Below, piece after piece: positions 35,794-44,171 of a stretch of 64,000 nucleotides of DNA (position 1 is the stretch's first letter; the number at the start of each line of letters is the position of its first letter). The stretch comes from Gemmatimonadota bacterium (GTDB taxonomy: Bacteria > ARS69): assembly GCA_030747075.1 (NCBI GenBank), contig JASLLL010000003.1, forward strand, positions 62,001 to 126,000, read 5' to 3'. The notes under the pieces were generated by a model. That model did not search any database. It saw nothing but the letters and a program-made list of their open reading frames with translations, and was not told where the DNA came from. The position numbers and the translations under genes were made by a program.

Positions 35794-37092
35794 ATGATGC
35801 TGCTTCGGAAGCTGGAGAGCCGATCGGCCACGATCGGAGTGGTCGGCCTGGGCTATGTCGGGCTTCCTCTCGCGATGGAGTTCGCGAAGGCCGGGTACCG
35901 TGTCCTTGGGATTGATGTCGACGCGCGGAAGGTGCAGAACCTGCGGGACGGTGAGTCCTATATTCTGGATGTGGACAATGCGGATGTGACGCGTTTCGTC
36001 CAATCGGGAGAGTTCTCCGCCTCGCGGGATCATTCACTGCTCGCGGACGCTGATGTCATCGTGATCTGCGTCCCCACTCCGCTTCAGGCGAAGACCAAGG
36101 ATCCCGATCTCACTTTCATTCTGGATGCGGTGTCGCAGATTCGGGCTTGTCTCCGAGAAGGCCAGCTGATCATCCTGGAGAGCACCACCTTCCCGGGAAC
36201 GACCACCGAGGTGATCCTCCCCATCCTTCAGGACGGAGAGCTTCGCGTGGGGAAGGACTTCTTCCTGGCGTTCTCTCCGGAGCGAGTGGACCCGGGGAAC
36301 GAGACCTTCCATACCGGCAACATCCCCAAGGTCGTGGGGGGGTGCACCCAAGAGTGTACTCGGCACGCGGTGGCGCTCTACGAGAATTGCCTGGAACGCG
36401 TCGTGCCCGTGAGTTCACCGGATGTCGGGGAAATGGTGAAGCTGCTGGAGAACACCTTTCGCACCGTCAACATCGGCCTGGTGAACGAGTTCGCGCTCCT
36501 CTGCGGGAAGCTCGGGATCGATGTCTGGGAAGTGATTGAGGCGGCATCCACGAAGCCGTTCGGGTTCATGCCGTTTTACCCCGGCCCCGGGTTGGGAGGT
36601 CACTGCCTTCCGGTGGATCCTCTCTACCTGTCCTGGAAGGCTCATGTGAACGGATTCCACCCCAAACTCATTGATACTGCCGTCCGCGTGAATCAGGAGA
36701 TGCCTCAGCACATCGTGGCCCGGGTGGAAGCCTCCCTCCCGGATTCAAGCGAGGGCCTGAAGGGGACGAAAATACTGGTGATAGGGGTGGCCTACAAGCG
36801 GGACACAGACGATGTCCGGGAATCCCCGGCACTGGAGATTATTCGCCTCCTGGAGGAACAGGGGGCTTGTGTCGACTATACCGATCCCCATGTGGCCACT
36901 CTCCGACCAAACGGGACGCAGATGTCGTCCCGAACGCTGTCCCCGGAGGTTCTCGAAGAGGCGGATTGCGTGTTGATCGTGACGGACCACACCCGTGTGG
37001 ACTATGCCATGATCGCGTGCCACGCATCGGTGGTTGTGGATACCCGCAACGCTCTCAAGGACCATGTGGGAGAGCACATCCACCGCCTCTGA
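35794..37092 (+). CDS. UDP-N-acetyl sugar 6-dehydrogenase (WbpA/WecC-like)
   Basis: 432 residues. N-terminal NAD-binding domain with GVVGLGYVGLPLAMEFAKAGY, then SPERVDPGN, the middle domain and the catalytic Cys271 in GPGLGGHCLPVDPLYLSWKA, followed by the UDP-binding C-terminal domain (LVIGVAYKRDTDDVRESPALEI). The GGHCLPVDPLYL version is closest to UDP-GlcNAc/UDP-GalNAc dehydrogenases; it oxidises C6 twice with NAD to give a UDP-uronic acid. Together with the next gene it supplies an acidic sugar for the polymer. GGGGAGGG precedes the ATG. Confidence 0.88.
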   Translation: MMLLRKLESRSATIGVVGLGYVGLPLAMEFAKAGYRVLGIDVDARKVQNLRDGESYILDVDNADVTRFVQSGEFSASRDHSLLADADVIVICVPTPLQAKTKDPDLTFILDAVSQIRACLREGQLIILESTTFPGTTTEVILPILQDGELRVGKDFFLAFSPERVDPGNETFHTGNIPKVVGGCTQECTRHAVALYENCLERVVPVSSPDVGEMVKLLENTFRTVNIGLVNEFALLCGKLGIDVWEVIEAASTKPFGFMPFYPGPGLGGHCLPVDPLYLSWKAHVNGFHPKLIDTAVRVNQEMPQHIVARVEASLPDSSEGLKGTKILVIGVAYKRDTDDVRESPALEIIRLLEEQGACVDYTDPHVATLRPNGTQMSSRTLSPEVLEEADCVLIVTDHTRVDYAMIACHASVVVDTRNALKDHVGEHIHRL

Positions 37093-37110
37093 CAAGGAGC
37101 GGAAGCCGCT

Positions 37111-38073
37111 GTGGCCAGCTTTCTCGTGACAGGCGGTGCCGGGTTCATCGGTTCCCATCTCGTGGATGCGCTCGTGAGTTCCGGCGGTCAGGTGCGCGTG
37201 CTGGACAATCTGTCCACCGGTTCACTGGACAATCTCGGTGAGGCACTGGACCGCATTGAGTTCATTCAGGGAGACATCACCGACCCGCCCACGGTGTCGC
37301 GCGCGGTGGAAGGCGTGGATCATGTCTTTCACGAAGCGGCACTCGTCAGTGTGCCTCTATCGATGGAAAACCCGGAAGCGAACCACCGCATCAATGTGAA
37401 CGGGACCTTCGCCCTGCTTCAGGCAAGCAGGGCGGCCGGCGTGAAGCGCTTTGTCTTCGCGGGTTCCTGCGCCGCTTATGGCGGGAACCCCGCGGAGGTC
37501 GCGAGGGAAACGGACACTCCGGAACCCGGTTCGCCCTACGCGCTCGCCAAACTGGCGGGCGAAGGGTACTGCCGTCTCTTCGATCGAATGGGTTGGCTGG
37601 AGACGGTGGTTCTACGCTACTTCAATGTGTTCGGCCCCCGGCAGGATCCGGAGTCTCCCTATTCGGCAGTGGTCCCTCTCTTTGCGACGCGCCTTCTCGG
37701 CGGTCAGCCTCCGGTGATCCATGGTGATGGCGGCCAGACGCGGGACTTCGTCTATGTGAAGGATGTGATCCAGGCGAACCTGCTCGCCATGACTTCGACC
37801 GATGCGCACGGAGGGGTCTTCAATGTCGGAACAGGGGAGAGTCGCTCTGTGAAGGAACTGGCGAACTGCCTCTCCGCGCTCGTGCCGGAGGGGCCTGGAC
37901 CGGTTCATGAGGGCGCGCGCGCCGGGGACATTCGGGATTCCCGCGCGGGAGTGGAAGCCGCGCGCCGGACGCTCGGGTTTGAGGCGGCCGTCCCCTTCGA
38001 CGAGGGCCTCGCCAGAACGGTGGAGTGGTATCGAAGGCAGGAGAGCCTGCAGGACTCCGGAGGGTCGTCATGA
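37111..38073 (+). CDS. NAD-dependent UDP-sugar 4-epimerase (WbpP/GalE-like)
   Basis: 320-residue extended SDR: GGAGFIGSHLVDAL (NAD), HEAALVSVPLSMENP, FAGSCAAYGG, the catalytic Tyr143 and Lys147 in SPYALAK, YFNVFGPRQDP and the late DFVYVKDV. The VPLSMENP and FNVFGPRQDP forms are usual for UDP-GlcNAc(A) C4 epimerases. Starts with GTG at 37111, 18 nt after the dehydrogenase, so the two are probably cotranscribed and act in sequence. Confidence 0.87.
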   Translation: MASFLVTGGAGFIGSHLVDALVSSGGQVRVLDNLSTGSLDNLGEALDRIEFIQGDITDPPTVSRAVEGVDHVFHEAALVSVPLSMENPEANHRINVNGTFALLQASRAAGVKRFVFAGSCAAYGGNPAEVARETDTPEPGSPYALAKLAGEGYCRLFDRMGWLETVVLRYFNVFGPRQDPESPYSAVVPLFATRLLGGQPPVIHGDGGQTRDFVYVKDVIQANLLAMTSTDAHGGVFNVGTGESRSVKELANCLSALVPEGPGPVHEGARAGDIRDSRAGVEAARRTLGFEAAVPFDEGLARTVEWYRRQESLQDSGGSS

Positions 38074-39488
38074 GCGGGGCTCTCCCACGGGTTCTCATTG
38101 TGGACGACGACGCCATGTTCCGAAAGATCCTCCTCGCGGACCTCAGCGAACGCGGGTTTCGCGTGGAGGAGTTGGACGGATCGGGTGCCGTGGCGACGGA
38201 AGTCGTCAACCGCGCGCCGGAGGTTCTCCTGCTGGACCTCAACCTTCCTGACACCAATGGGATCGAGGTACTGGAGAGCCTTCGCGCAGCCGCAGCGGAC
38301 TGCCGGACCATCATGGTCACCGGGACCGAGGACATTGCACAGGCGGTGCGCGCCATCCGAGCCGGCGCCTTCGATTATGTCACAAAGCCGGTCAATCTGG
38401 ACGCACTGGCTGTGTCCATCGAGCGGGCTGCGGAGGCCGGGCGCGTCTCTCGTGAGCGGGATCTTTATCGGCAGCACTACGACCGCCGCTTCGACTATGT
38501 GGAAAGTCGCAACCCGGAGATGAAGCGCATTCATGAACTGGCTCGCAGAGTGGCGGGCAGCGAGACAACCGCGGTGCTCATTGACGGAGAGAGCGGGACG
38601 GGGAAAGAACTCATTGCGAATCGGATTCATCAGGCTTCGGCGCGCTCGGAGATGCCGTTTCTCGAGGTGAACTGCGCGAGCCTGCCGGAACAACTGCTGG
38701 AGAGCGAACTGTTCGGTCACGAGAAGGGTTCGTTCACCGATGCCAGTTCGCGGAAGCGCGGCCTTCTGGAACTGGCGGACGGAGGGACGCTGTTCCTGGA
38801 CGAAGTGGGGGAGATGGCCCCGCCCATTCAGGTGAAGCTGCTGCGCGTTCTGGAACGGATGACCTTTCGAAGGGTGGGAGGCACCCGCGATATTCGTGTC
38901 TCTGTGCGGGTCATCTCGGCAACCAATCGAGAGCTGGACGAAGAAGTGAAGCGCGGGCAGTTCCGTGAAGACCTCTACTTTCGTCTGAAGGTCGTCCCGG
39001 TCACGCTGCCGCCGCTTCGAGAGCGACCGGAGGACATTCCCGTTCTGGCGAGGCACTTCCTGAGGCGGTTTGCCGTCTCATTCAGCCAGGAGATGTCGGA
39101 CATCGCTCCGGAGGCAATGCGCGCACTCCTGGGTTACCCCTGGCCGGGCAATATTCGCGAGCTCCGCAATGTGATGGAGCGCGCGGTTCTTCTGCATGAC
39201 GGGACGATTCTCACCGCTCCGATGCTGATGCTCCCCGGGACGAGCAGCCACTCCCCCGGTGGGGTGGGCGAGTTCCTCGGGGCGCTTCGGGGGATTGCTG
39301 ACGACGGTCTTCCGGCCGATGGTGTGGACTTCGAAGAGGTGTCGGGCTCGGTAGAGCGATTCCTCCTCCTTGCGGCCCTCGAAACCACGGGGTGGAACCA
39401 GACCGGTGCAGCGAGGAAGCTCCGCCTGAACCGGGACAAGCTCCGAACCCGAATGAAGAACCACGGGCTCACACCTCCGGCAGCCTAG
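38070..39488 (+). CDS. NtrC-like response regulator with GSFTDA variant
   Basis: 472 residues: receiver (Asp12-14 acidic cluster, phospho-Asp56 in EVLLLDLNLPD, Lys in YVTKP), AAA+ domain (DGESGTGKE, GGTLFLDEVGEM) and Fis-like helix-turn-helix (TTGWNQTGAARKLRLNRDKLRTRM). The loop that contacts sigma-54 reads GSFTDA, not GAFTGA, so it may act without sigma-54 or in an altered way. Coupled by ATGA to the epimerase, it ends the polysaccharide block; no sensor kinase is adjacent. Confidence 0.88.
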   Translation: MSGALPRVLIVDDDAMFRKILLADLSERGFRVEELDGSGAVATEVVNRAPEVLLLDLNLPDTNGIEVLESLRAAAADCRTIMVTGTEDIAQAVRAIRAGAFDYVTKPVNLDALAVSIERAAEAGRVSRERDLYRQHYDRRFDYVESRNPEMKRIHELARRVAGSETTAVLIDGESGTGKELIANRIHQASARSEMPFLEVNCASLPEQLLESELFGHEKGSFTDASSRKRGLLELADGGTLFLDEVGEMAPPIQVKLLRVLERMTFRRVGGTRDIRVSVRVISATNRELDEEVKRGQFREDLYFRLKVVPVTLPPLRERPEDIPVLARHFLRRFAVSFSQEMSDIAPEAMRALLGYPWPGNIRELRNVMERAVLLHDGTILTAPMLMLPGTSSHSPGGVGEFLGALRGIADDGLPADGVDFEEVSGSVERFLLLAALETTGWNQTGAARKLRLNRDKLRTRMKNHGLTPPAA

Positions 39489-39595
39489 CGGTACGCCTCA
39501 CGACGCTCTCCTGCGGCCGGAGGGCACAGCAGACAACCGGAGGCGGTGAGTTTGGCCTTTCGCCGGGCGCGCACCTCCCGTAGATTCCCGGCACT

Positions 39596-40120
39596 ATGAA
39601 CAAGCGTCTCTGCGGCATTCTGGCCATGCTGTCCCTTGTGGGACTGACCGGACTTCTCTCGGGATGTCCGTACGGGTTCTCCTCGTCTCTGTTGCCGGGG
39701 CATATCCGAACGGTCGCGATCCCGCTTCCTGAGAACCGTACCGATCGTGGAGATCTCAGTTCGGTTCTGGCGGACTCCCTTGTCGAAGCGTTCATCGACA
39801 ACCCGGTACTGAAGGTGGCTGACGAGAAGGATGCGGACTCGCTGCTCGAAGCCGTCCTTCTGGAATACCATCGCGCCCCGTTCACCTATGACGCTTCCGA
39901 GAATGTGCTGGAGTACCGAGTCGAGGTCATTGCGGAAGTCCGGTTTGTGGATGTGCGAAAGAACAAAGTGCTCTGGGAGGAGAAGAGAATGCGGCAGTGG
40001 GCCACCTACAATCATGCGGAGGTCGGTGGGCAGCCGGCTGAGGAAGAGGATGTCGGGATAGCCCGTGTGGTCGTCCGACTGAGAGACGACATACTGACGC
40101 GTACGGTGGAGGGGTGGTAG
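39596..40120 (+). CDS. lptE: LptE-like LPS-assembly lipoprotein
   Basis: 174 residues. Lipoprotein signal ending GLLSGC (Cys24), then the LptE-family core: HIRTVAIPLPENRTDRGDLSSVLADSLVEAFIDNP and the repeated VEVIAEVRFVDVRKNKVLWEEK pattern. LptE plugs LptD in the outer membrane for lipopolysaccharide insertion. The gene is 5 nt before leuS, a placement common in many diderms. No ribosome site precedes the ATG, and a TAGATT box ends 9 nt before it, which hints at a leaderless message. Confidence 0.8.
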   Translation: MNKRLCGILAMLSLVGLTGLLSGCPYGFSSSLLPGHIRTVAIPLPENRTDRGDLSSVLADSLVEAFIDNPVLKVADEKDADSLLEAVLLEYHRAPFTYDASENVLEYRVEVIAEVRFVDVRKNKVLWEEKRMRQWATYNHAEVGGQPAEEEDVGIARVVVRLRDDILTRTVEGW

Positions 40121-40125
40121 CGAGT

Positions 40126-42744
40126 ATGAGTGAAGGTCAGACCGGGGGAGAGGGCGCCGGACGAGCGACCCCCTGGGAGGATGGAGAGCGGTATCCCTTC
40201 GCGCAGGTGGAAGCCGGGTGGCAGGAGCGCTGGCTCCGCGAGGAGACCTTCGCCACCGACATCGAAGAAGACGGGCGGCCCAAGTTCTATGCGCTGGTGA
40301 TGTTCCCGTACCCGTCCGGCGCGGGGCTTCATGTGGGGCACCCGGAGAGCTATGTGGCGGCAGACATCCTTGCGCGGTACCACCGAATGACCGGACATCG
40401 GGTACTGCATCCGATGGGGTGGGACGCATTCGGGCTTCCCGCAGAACAGTATGCGATCCAGACCGGAACGCATCCGAGTGTGACCACGCGCCGGAACATC
40501 GACAACTTCCGTCGGCAGATTCAGAGCCTCGGGCTGTCGTATGACTGGAACCGGGAAGTCAACACGACGGATCCGGATTACTACCGGTGGACCCAGTGGA
40601 TCTTCCTGCGCATGTACCGCTCCTGGTACGACCAGAACGAAGGGCGTGCGCGCCCGATCGAGGAACTCCCGGTGCCGGAGGACATTCGCGCGTGCGGCAA
40701 AGCGAAGGTTGCGGAGTTTGTGGACGCCCACCGACTCGCATACCGAGCCGAAGTTCCGGTGAACTGGTGTCCCGAGCTGGGGACGGTTCTTGCGAACGAA
40801 GAGATCATTGACGGACTGAGTGAACGCGGAGGCCATCCGGTAGAGCGTCGGCCTCTGCTTCAGTGGATGCTCCGGATTACCGCTTATGCGGACCGGTTGA
40901 TTGAGGATCTGGACAGTGTGGACTGGCCGGAACCGGTCAAGGCCATGCAGCGCAACTGGATCGGGAAGTCCATCGGTGCCGAGATCGATTTCGTCCCGTC
41001 GGGGGCTTCCTCTTCCATCGCGCGCCCGTTCCCCCGCGACCCGGACCCCGGGGTGATTCGCGTGTACACCACTCGGCCGGATACGCTGTTTGGCGTGACC
41101 TTCATGGTGCTGGCGCCTGAGCACCCGCTGGTCGATGCATTTGCGACACCGGATCAACGCGCCGCCGTAGACGCGTATCGAGAGGAAGCCCGGAGCACGA
41201 GCGAGATCGAACGCACGAATCCAACACGCGAAAAGACAGGCGTGCCGACAGGGGGGTTCGTCATCAATCCCGCCTCCGGGGAGCCGGTACCGGTGTGGAT
41301 CGCGGACTATGTGCTCATGGGGTACGGGACCGGCGCGATCATGGCGGTCCCCGGGCATGATCTGCGGGATCATGAGTTCGCGCGGATGCATGGGCTCCCG
41401 ATCGCTCCGATCCTTGCAGTAGGGGAGGAGGCGGTCGCTCCGGGAGAGGAACCGCCGACCGCGCGTTTCGTGCGCTCGGAGAACGAGGCAGTCAGCCTGA
41501 ACGGACTGGATCCGGAAGGCGGGAAAGCGGCCATTCTGGGCTGGCTCGCTGCTTCCGGACACGGGCGCGAGGCCGCCAATACTCGTTTGAGGGACTGGCT
41601 CTTCAGCAGGCAACGCTACTGGGGCGAGCCGTTCCCGATGGTGACGGCACCGGATGGGCAAGTACGGGATCTGCCGGACTCGGCGCTTCCTGTGGTGCTG
41701 CCGGATCTGGCGGACTTCGAGCCCACCGGAACTCCGGACCCCATGCTGGCCAAGGCCACCGACTGGGTTGAGATCACGGACCCCGACACGGGGGAGTGCC
41801 TCCTCCGGGAAACCAACACCATGCCGCAGTGGGCGGGTTCCTGTTGGTACTACCTGCGCTACATCGACCCCGGGAATCAGGAAGAACTCGTCAGCCCGGA
41901 TCTTGAGCGGTCCTGGATGCCGGTCGATGTCTATCTCGGCGGTGCGGAACATGCCGTGCTTCATCTTCTGTACGCGCGATTCTGGCACAAGGTCCTCTTC
42001 GACCTGGGCTGCGTCTCCACGCCCGAGCCGTTTCAGAAGCTCCTGAATCAGGGGATGATTCTGGGTGAGGACGGAGAGAAGATGTCGAAGTCGCGGGGGA
42101 ATGTCATCAATCCCGACGAGATGATCGAAGCCCGGGGGGCGGATGCTTTCCGTGTGTACGAGATGTTCATGGGGCCGCTTCAGGTGGACAAGCCCTGGTC
42201 GACCAAGGGCCTTCGTGGCGCGTCGAGGTTCCTGGACCGCTGCTGGCGTGCGGCCCAGTTCCCACCGCCGGAAGACAAGCAGGATCCGCATGAACTCGTC
42301 CGGCATCGGACCATTCGGAAGGTGACCGAGGACACGGTTCGCGTGCGCTTCAACACGGCCATATCGACGCTGATGGAATATGTCAACTGCCTGACCGCGA
42401 AGGAGTCCGCCACCCGGGAGGATCTACGCGTCCTGACGCTCCTGCTGGCGCCCTACGCGCCCCATCTCGCGGAAGAGATGTGGGAGCGCCTGGAGTTCGG
42501 ATCGGGCGTGTCCCGCGAGCCCTGGCCGAGTTTCGACGACGCTCTGGCCACTCCAGAGCTGGTTACCATCGTTGTGCAAGTGAACGGGAAGGTCCGCGGC
42601 CGCATCGAGGCGGAGGGCGACACTCCGAAGGACGAGTTGATCGCACTTGCCAGAGCGGACGATGCGGTAGCCCGCCATCTGGGCGAAGAAACGCCCCGCA
42701 AGGTGATCGTGGTTCCCGGGAGACTGGTGAACTTCGTTCTCTGA
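40126..42744 (+). CDS. leuS: Leucyl-tRNA synthetase
   Basis: 872 residues, normal for bacterial LeuRS. Class I signatures are present: PYPSGAGLHVGH (HVGH at 69-72) and KMSKS (652-656) in GEKMSKSRGN. The editing domain is seen between (TTRPDTLFGVTFMVLAPEHPLV, and VPGHDLRDHEFA), and LPVVLPDLADFEPTG and the C-terminal VVQVNGKVRGRIE end follow the usual order. It charges tRNA-Leu. I prefer the ATG at 40126 over a GTG at 40114 because GGAGGGG is better spaced. Confidence 0.97.
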   Translation: MSEGQTGGEGAGRATPWEDGERYPFAQVEAGWQERWLREETFATDIEEDGRPKFYALVMFPYPSGAGLHVGHPESYVAADILARYHRMTGHRVLHPMGWDAFGLPAEQYAIQTGTHPSVTTRRNIDNFRRQIQSLGLSYDWNREVNTTDPDYYRWTQWIFLRMYRSWYDQNEGRARPIEELPVPEDIRACGKAKVAEFVDAHRLAYRAEVPVNWCPELGTVLANEEIIDGLSERGGHPVERRPLLQWMLRITAYADRLIEDLDSVDWPEPVKAMQRNWIGKSIGAEIDFVPSGASSSIARPFPRDPDPGVIRVYTTRPDTLFGVTFMVLAPEHPLVDAFATPDQRAAVDAYREEARSTSEIERTNPTREKTGVPTGGFVINPASGEPVPVWIADYVLMGYGTGAIMAVPGHDLRDHEFARMHGLPIAPILAVGEEAVAPGEEPPTARFVRSENEAVSLNGLDPEGGKAAILGWLAASGHGREAANTRLRDWLFSRQRYWGEPFPMVTAPDGQVRDLPDSALPVVLPDLADFEPTGTPDPMLAKATDWVEITDPDTGECLLRETNTMPQWAGSCWYYLRYIDPGNQEELVSPDLERSWMPVDVYLGGAEHAVLHLLYARFWHKVLFDLGCVSTPEPFQKLLNQGMILGEDGEKMSKSRGNVINPDEMIEARGADAFRVYEMFMGPLQVDKPWSTKGLRGASRFLDRCWRAAQFPPPEDKQDPHELVRHRTIRKVTEDTVRVRFNTAISTLMEYVNCLTAKESATREDLRVLTLLLAPYAPHLAEEMWERLEFGSGVSREPWPSFDDALATPELVTIVVQVNGKVRGRIEAEGDTPKDELIALARADDAVARHLGEETPRKVIVVPGRLVNFVL

Positions 42745-43399
42745 GGCGGACACGCCAGCCCACCCCAGAAGGTCTCAGCCGGTGAAGGCCGACCCACCCG
42801 GCGTCTGCACGCTGCGGGGCAGCCAGCACCAAGGCCCAGCAACTTCCATGCTCCCAACAATATAGAACGCACGGCTGCGAAGAAGGGGCGTACGGCGCTC
42901 GCCGGGGATACCTTGTGGATAGTGTTGTAAGTGCTGGAACGGCACGCGGTTGCGTCGCGGAGCTGCAGTATGGGTGCGCGACATAATCCCTCTTTCCGGA
43001 CACTCCAACCCGCTAGTTGTGTTGCAGTGATTGTTGTTGGGGTTCACGCGCCGGCTCGCACGCCCGACATCGAGCGTGCGCCTCGCCCTTCCCCCATTCG
43101 GCTGCGGATGCTGGCATGGCTCCAGAGCTTGCGCCTCCCGAGAGGCGGGCGTCCGGGCGGGATGGCTGCAGAAAGGCCGCGGGTGCCGGGCGCTGAAAGG
43201 AACCCGGTGTGGTGAGAAACAGCACTCCGGAGGCCGAAGATGCGCAAAAGGCCTCCGGGCAGCGTCCCTCCAGGGCGAAGATCAGGCGGGCCCGTCGTCT
43301 GCCCCGGCGGTGTAACTACGCCTGCAGTCACCAGTTACCCAGTATTGACAGGGGCCCGGTGCCTGCGAGGGAAAAACAACAATCTTCGGAACACAACCC
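42745..43399. other. Non-coding gap rich in inverted repeats
   Basis: 655 nt between convergent genes with no credible reading frame. Perfect hairpins are seen at 43132-43147 (CGCCTC/GAGGCG) and 43227-43258, and GTAACT (43312-43317) pairs with AGTTAC (43333-43338). I could not match the region to RNase P, tmRNA, 6S, SRP RNA or a riboswitch class. It may hold an unknown structured RNA or only terminators. Confidence 0.5.
43227..43258. repeat. Perfect 9-bp hairpin in the non-coding gap
   Basis: CCGGAGGCC (43227-43235) and GGCCTCCGG (43250-43258) enclose a 14-nt loop GAAGATGCGCAAAA. There is no T run on either side. Confidence 0.6.
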
Positions 43400-44080
43400 T
43401 CAGGCTGAGGAGGCGAGCTCCGCAAGCGAATACTCGACCACAGGTGCCTCCGGGCAGTTCGGGTAGGCCTCCAGGAGGCCCTTCAGTAGCTCCGTGGCCC
43501 TCTGTCCGTCCCCAAGGCTCCGGGCGATTCGCGCGGCTCCCAGGCAGCCGTCTATGCGCGTGGCAGGGCTTTTGCCGTCCGCCCAGACCCGCAAGTACTG
43601 CTCCATGGCCGCCGCCATATCTCCCAGTTCCTCCAGCGACGCGGCCAGTCCGAGATGCGCCCCGTCGATCAGGAGGTCGTCGAGAAAGGGATCCGCTGCA
43701 AAATCGCGGAAGCCGTCCGCCGCCTCCGCGAACCGGCCCGCCTCGAACAGAGCGGTCGCACGCAGATAGGTGGACTCGCGAGCGGCTTCGGTTCCGGGGT
43801 GGTCCTGCACAACTGCCTGCAGGCTCTCCACTCCCTCTTCGAGCCTTCCGAACGCGAGTTCCATGCGAGCGGTGGAAAGCGCCGACTGGGCCACCGGGTT
43901 CAGCGACGCGGCTCCCGTGGCCTCGCGCCCCACGCGCACGCCAATGGACACAATGGCAATCACCCCGACCAGCGCAAGCACGGCAACAATGGGTCGCTCC
44001 TGCGCTTTGGCCCAAGCGGTCATGACAGCATCGACGAAGTGGTCTTCCTTCAACTGCTTGCGAGTGAGCTTGTCGGACAT
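43400..44080 (-). CDS. YfgM/CpoB-type membrane TPR protein
   Basis: 226 residues. A charged N-terminus is followed by one membrane helix (about 31-48, VAVLALVGVIAIVSIGVRVG) and TPR-like repeats in the periplasm (ARMELAFGRLEEGVESLQAVVQDHPGTEAARESTYLRATALFEAGRFAEAADGFR in two helix pairs, and more to the end). The layout matches PF09976 (YfgM, ancillary SecYEG subunit and stress chaperone). GAGGA precedes the ATG. It stands alone with its own promoter. Confidence 0.7.
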   Translation of the reverse strand: MSDKLTRKQLKEDHFVDAVMTAWAKAQERPIVAVLALVGVIAIVSIGVRVGREATGAASLNPVAQSALSTARMELAFGRLEEGVESLQAVVQDHPGTEAARESTYLRATALFEAGRFAEAADGFRDFAADPFLDDLLIDGAHLGLAASLEELGDMAAAMEQYLRVWADGKSPATRIDGCLGAARIARSLGDGQRATELLKGLLEAYPNCPEAPVVEYSLAELASSA

Positions 44081-44130
44081 GGGTTCCTCATATTGATTCG
44101 CGTCAAAGATCTGTGCAAAGCGGCGAAAAG

Positions 44131-44158
44131 AGTATCACCGGGAGGCCGCTTGAGGCAA
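44131..44158 (-). promoter_or_regulatory. Candidate sigma-70 promoter for the YfgM-like gene
   Basis: On the minus strand: TTGCCT (44158-44153), 16-nt spacer, GATACT (44136-44131) with a TG-like extension. It is 51 nt before the ATG at 44080. Confidence 0.45.
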
Positions 44159-44171
44159 GTCTCCGGCGGAG

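Noticed and set aside
42775-43047. A 90-codon minus-strand frame after leuS
   Set aside because: No ribosome site, no domain and unnatural composition; it lies in the structured gap.
43085-43150. A possible second cyclic-di-GMP riboswitch (minus strand, GGCGCAAGC...GCAGCCGAA)
   Set aside because: The GGGCAA segment and CAAAGCC core are missing and no gene follows on that strand.
43310-43330. AACTACGCCTGCAG as a tmRNA tag region
   Set aside because: The reading frame does not give an ALAA-type tag and stop, and no tRNA-like ends flank it.
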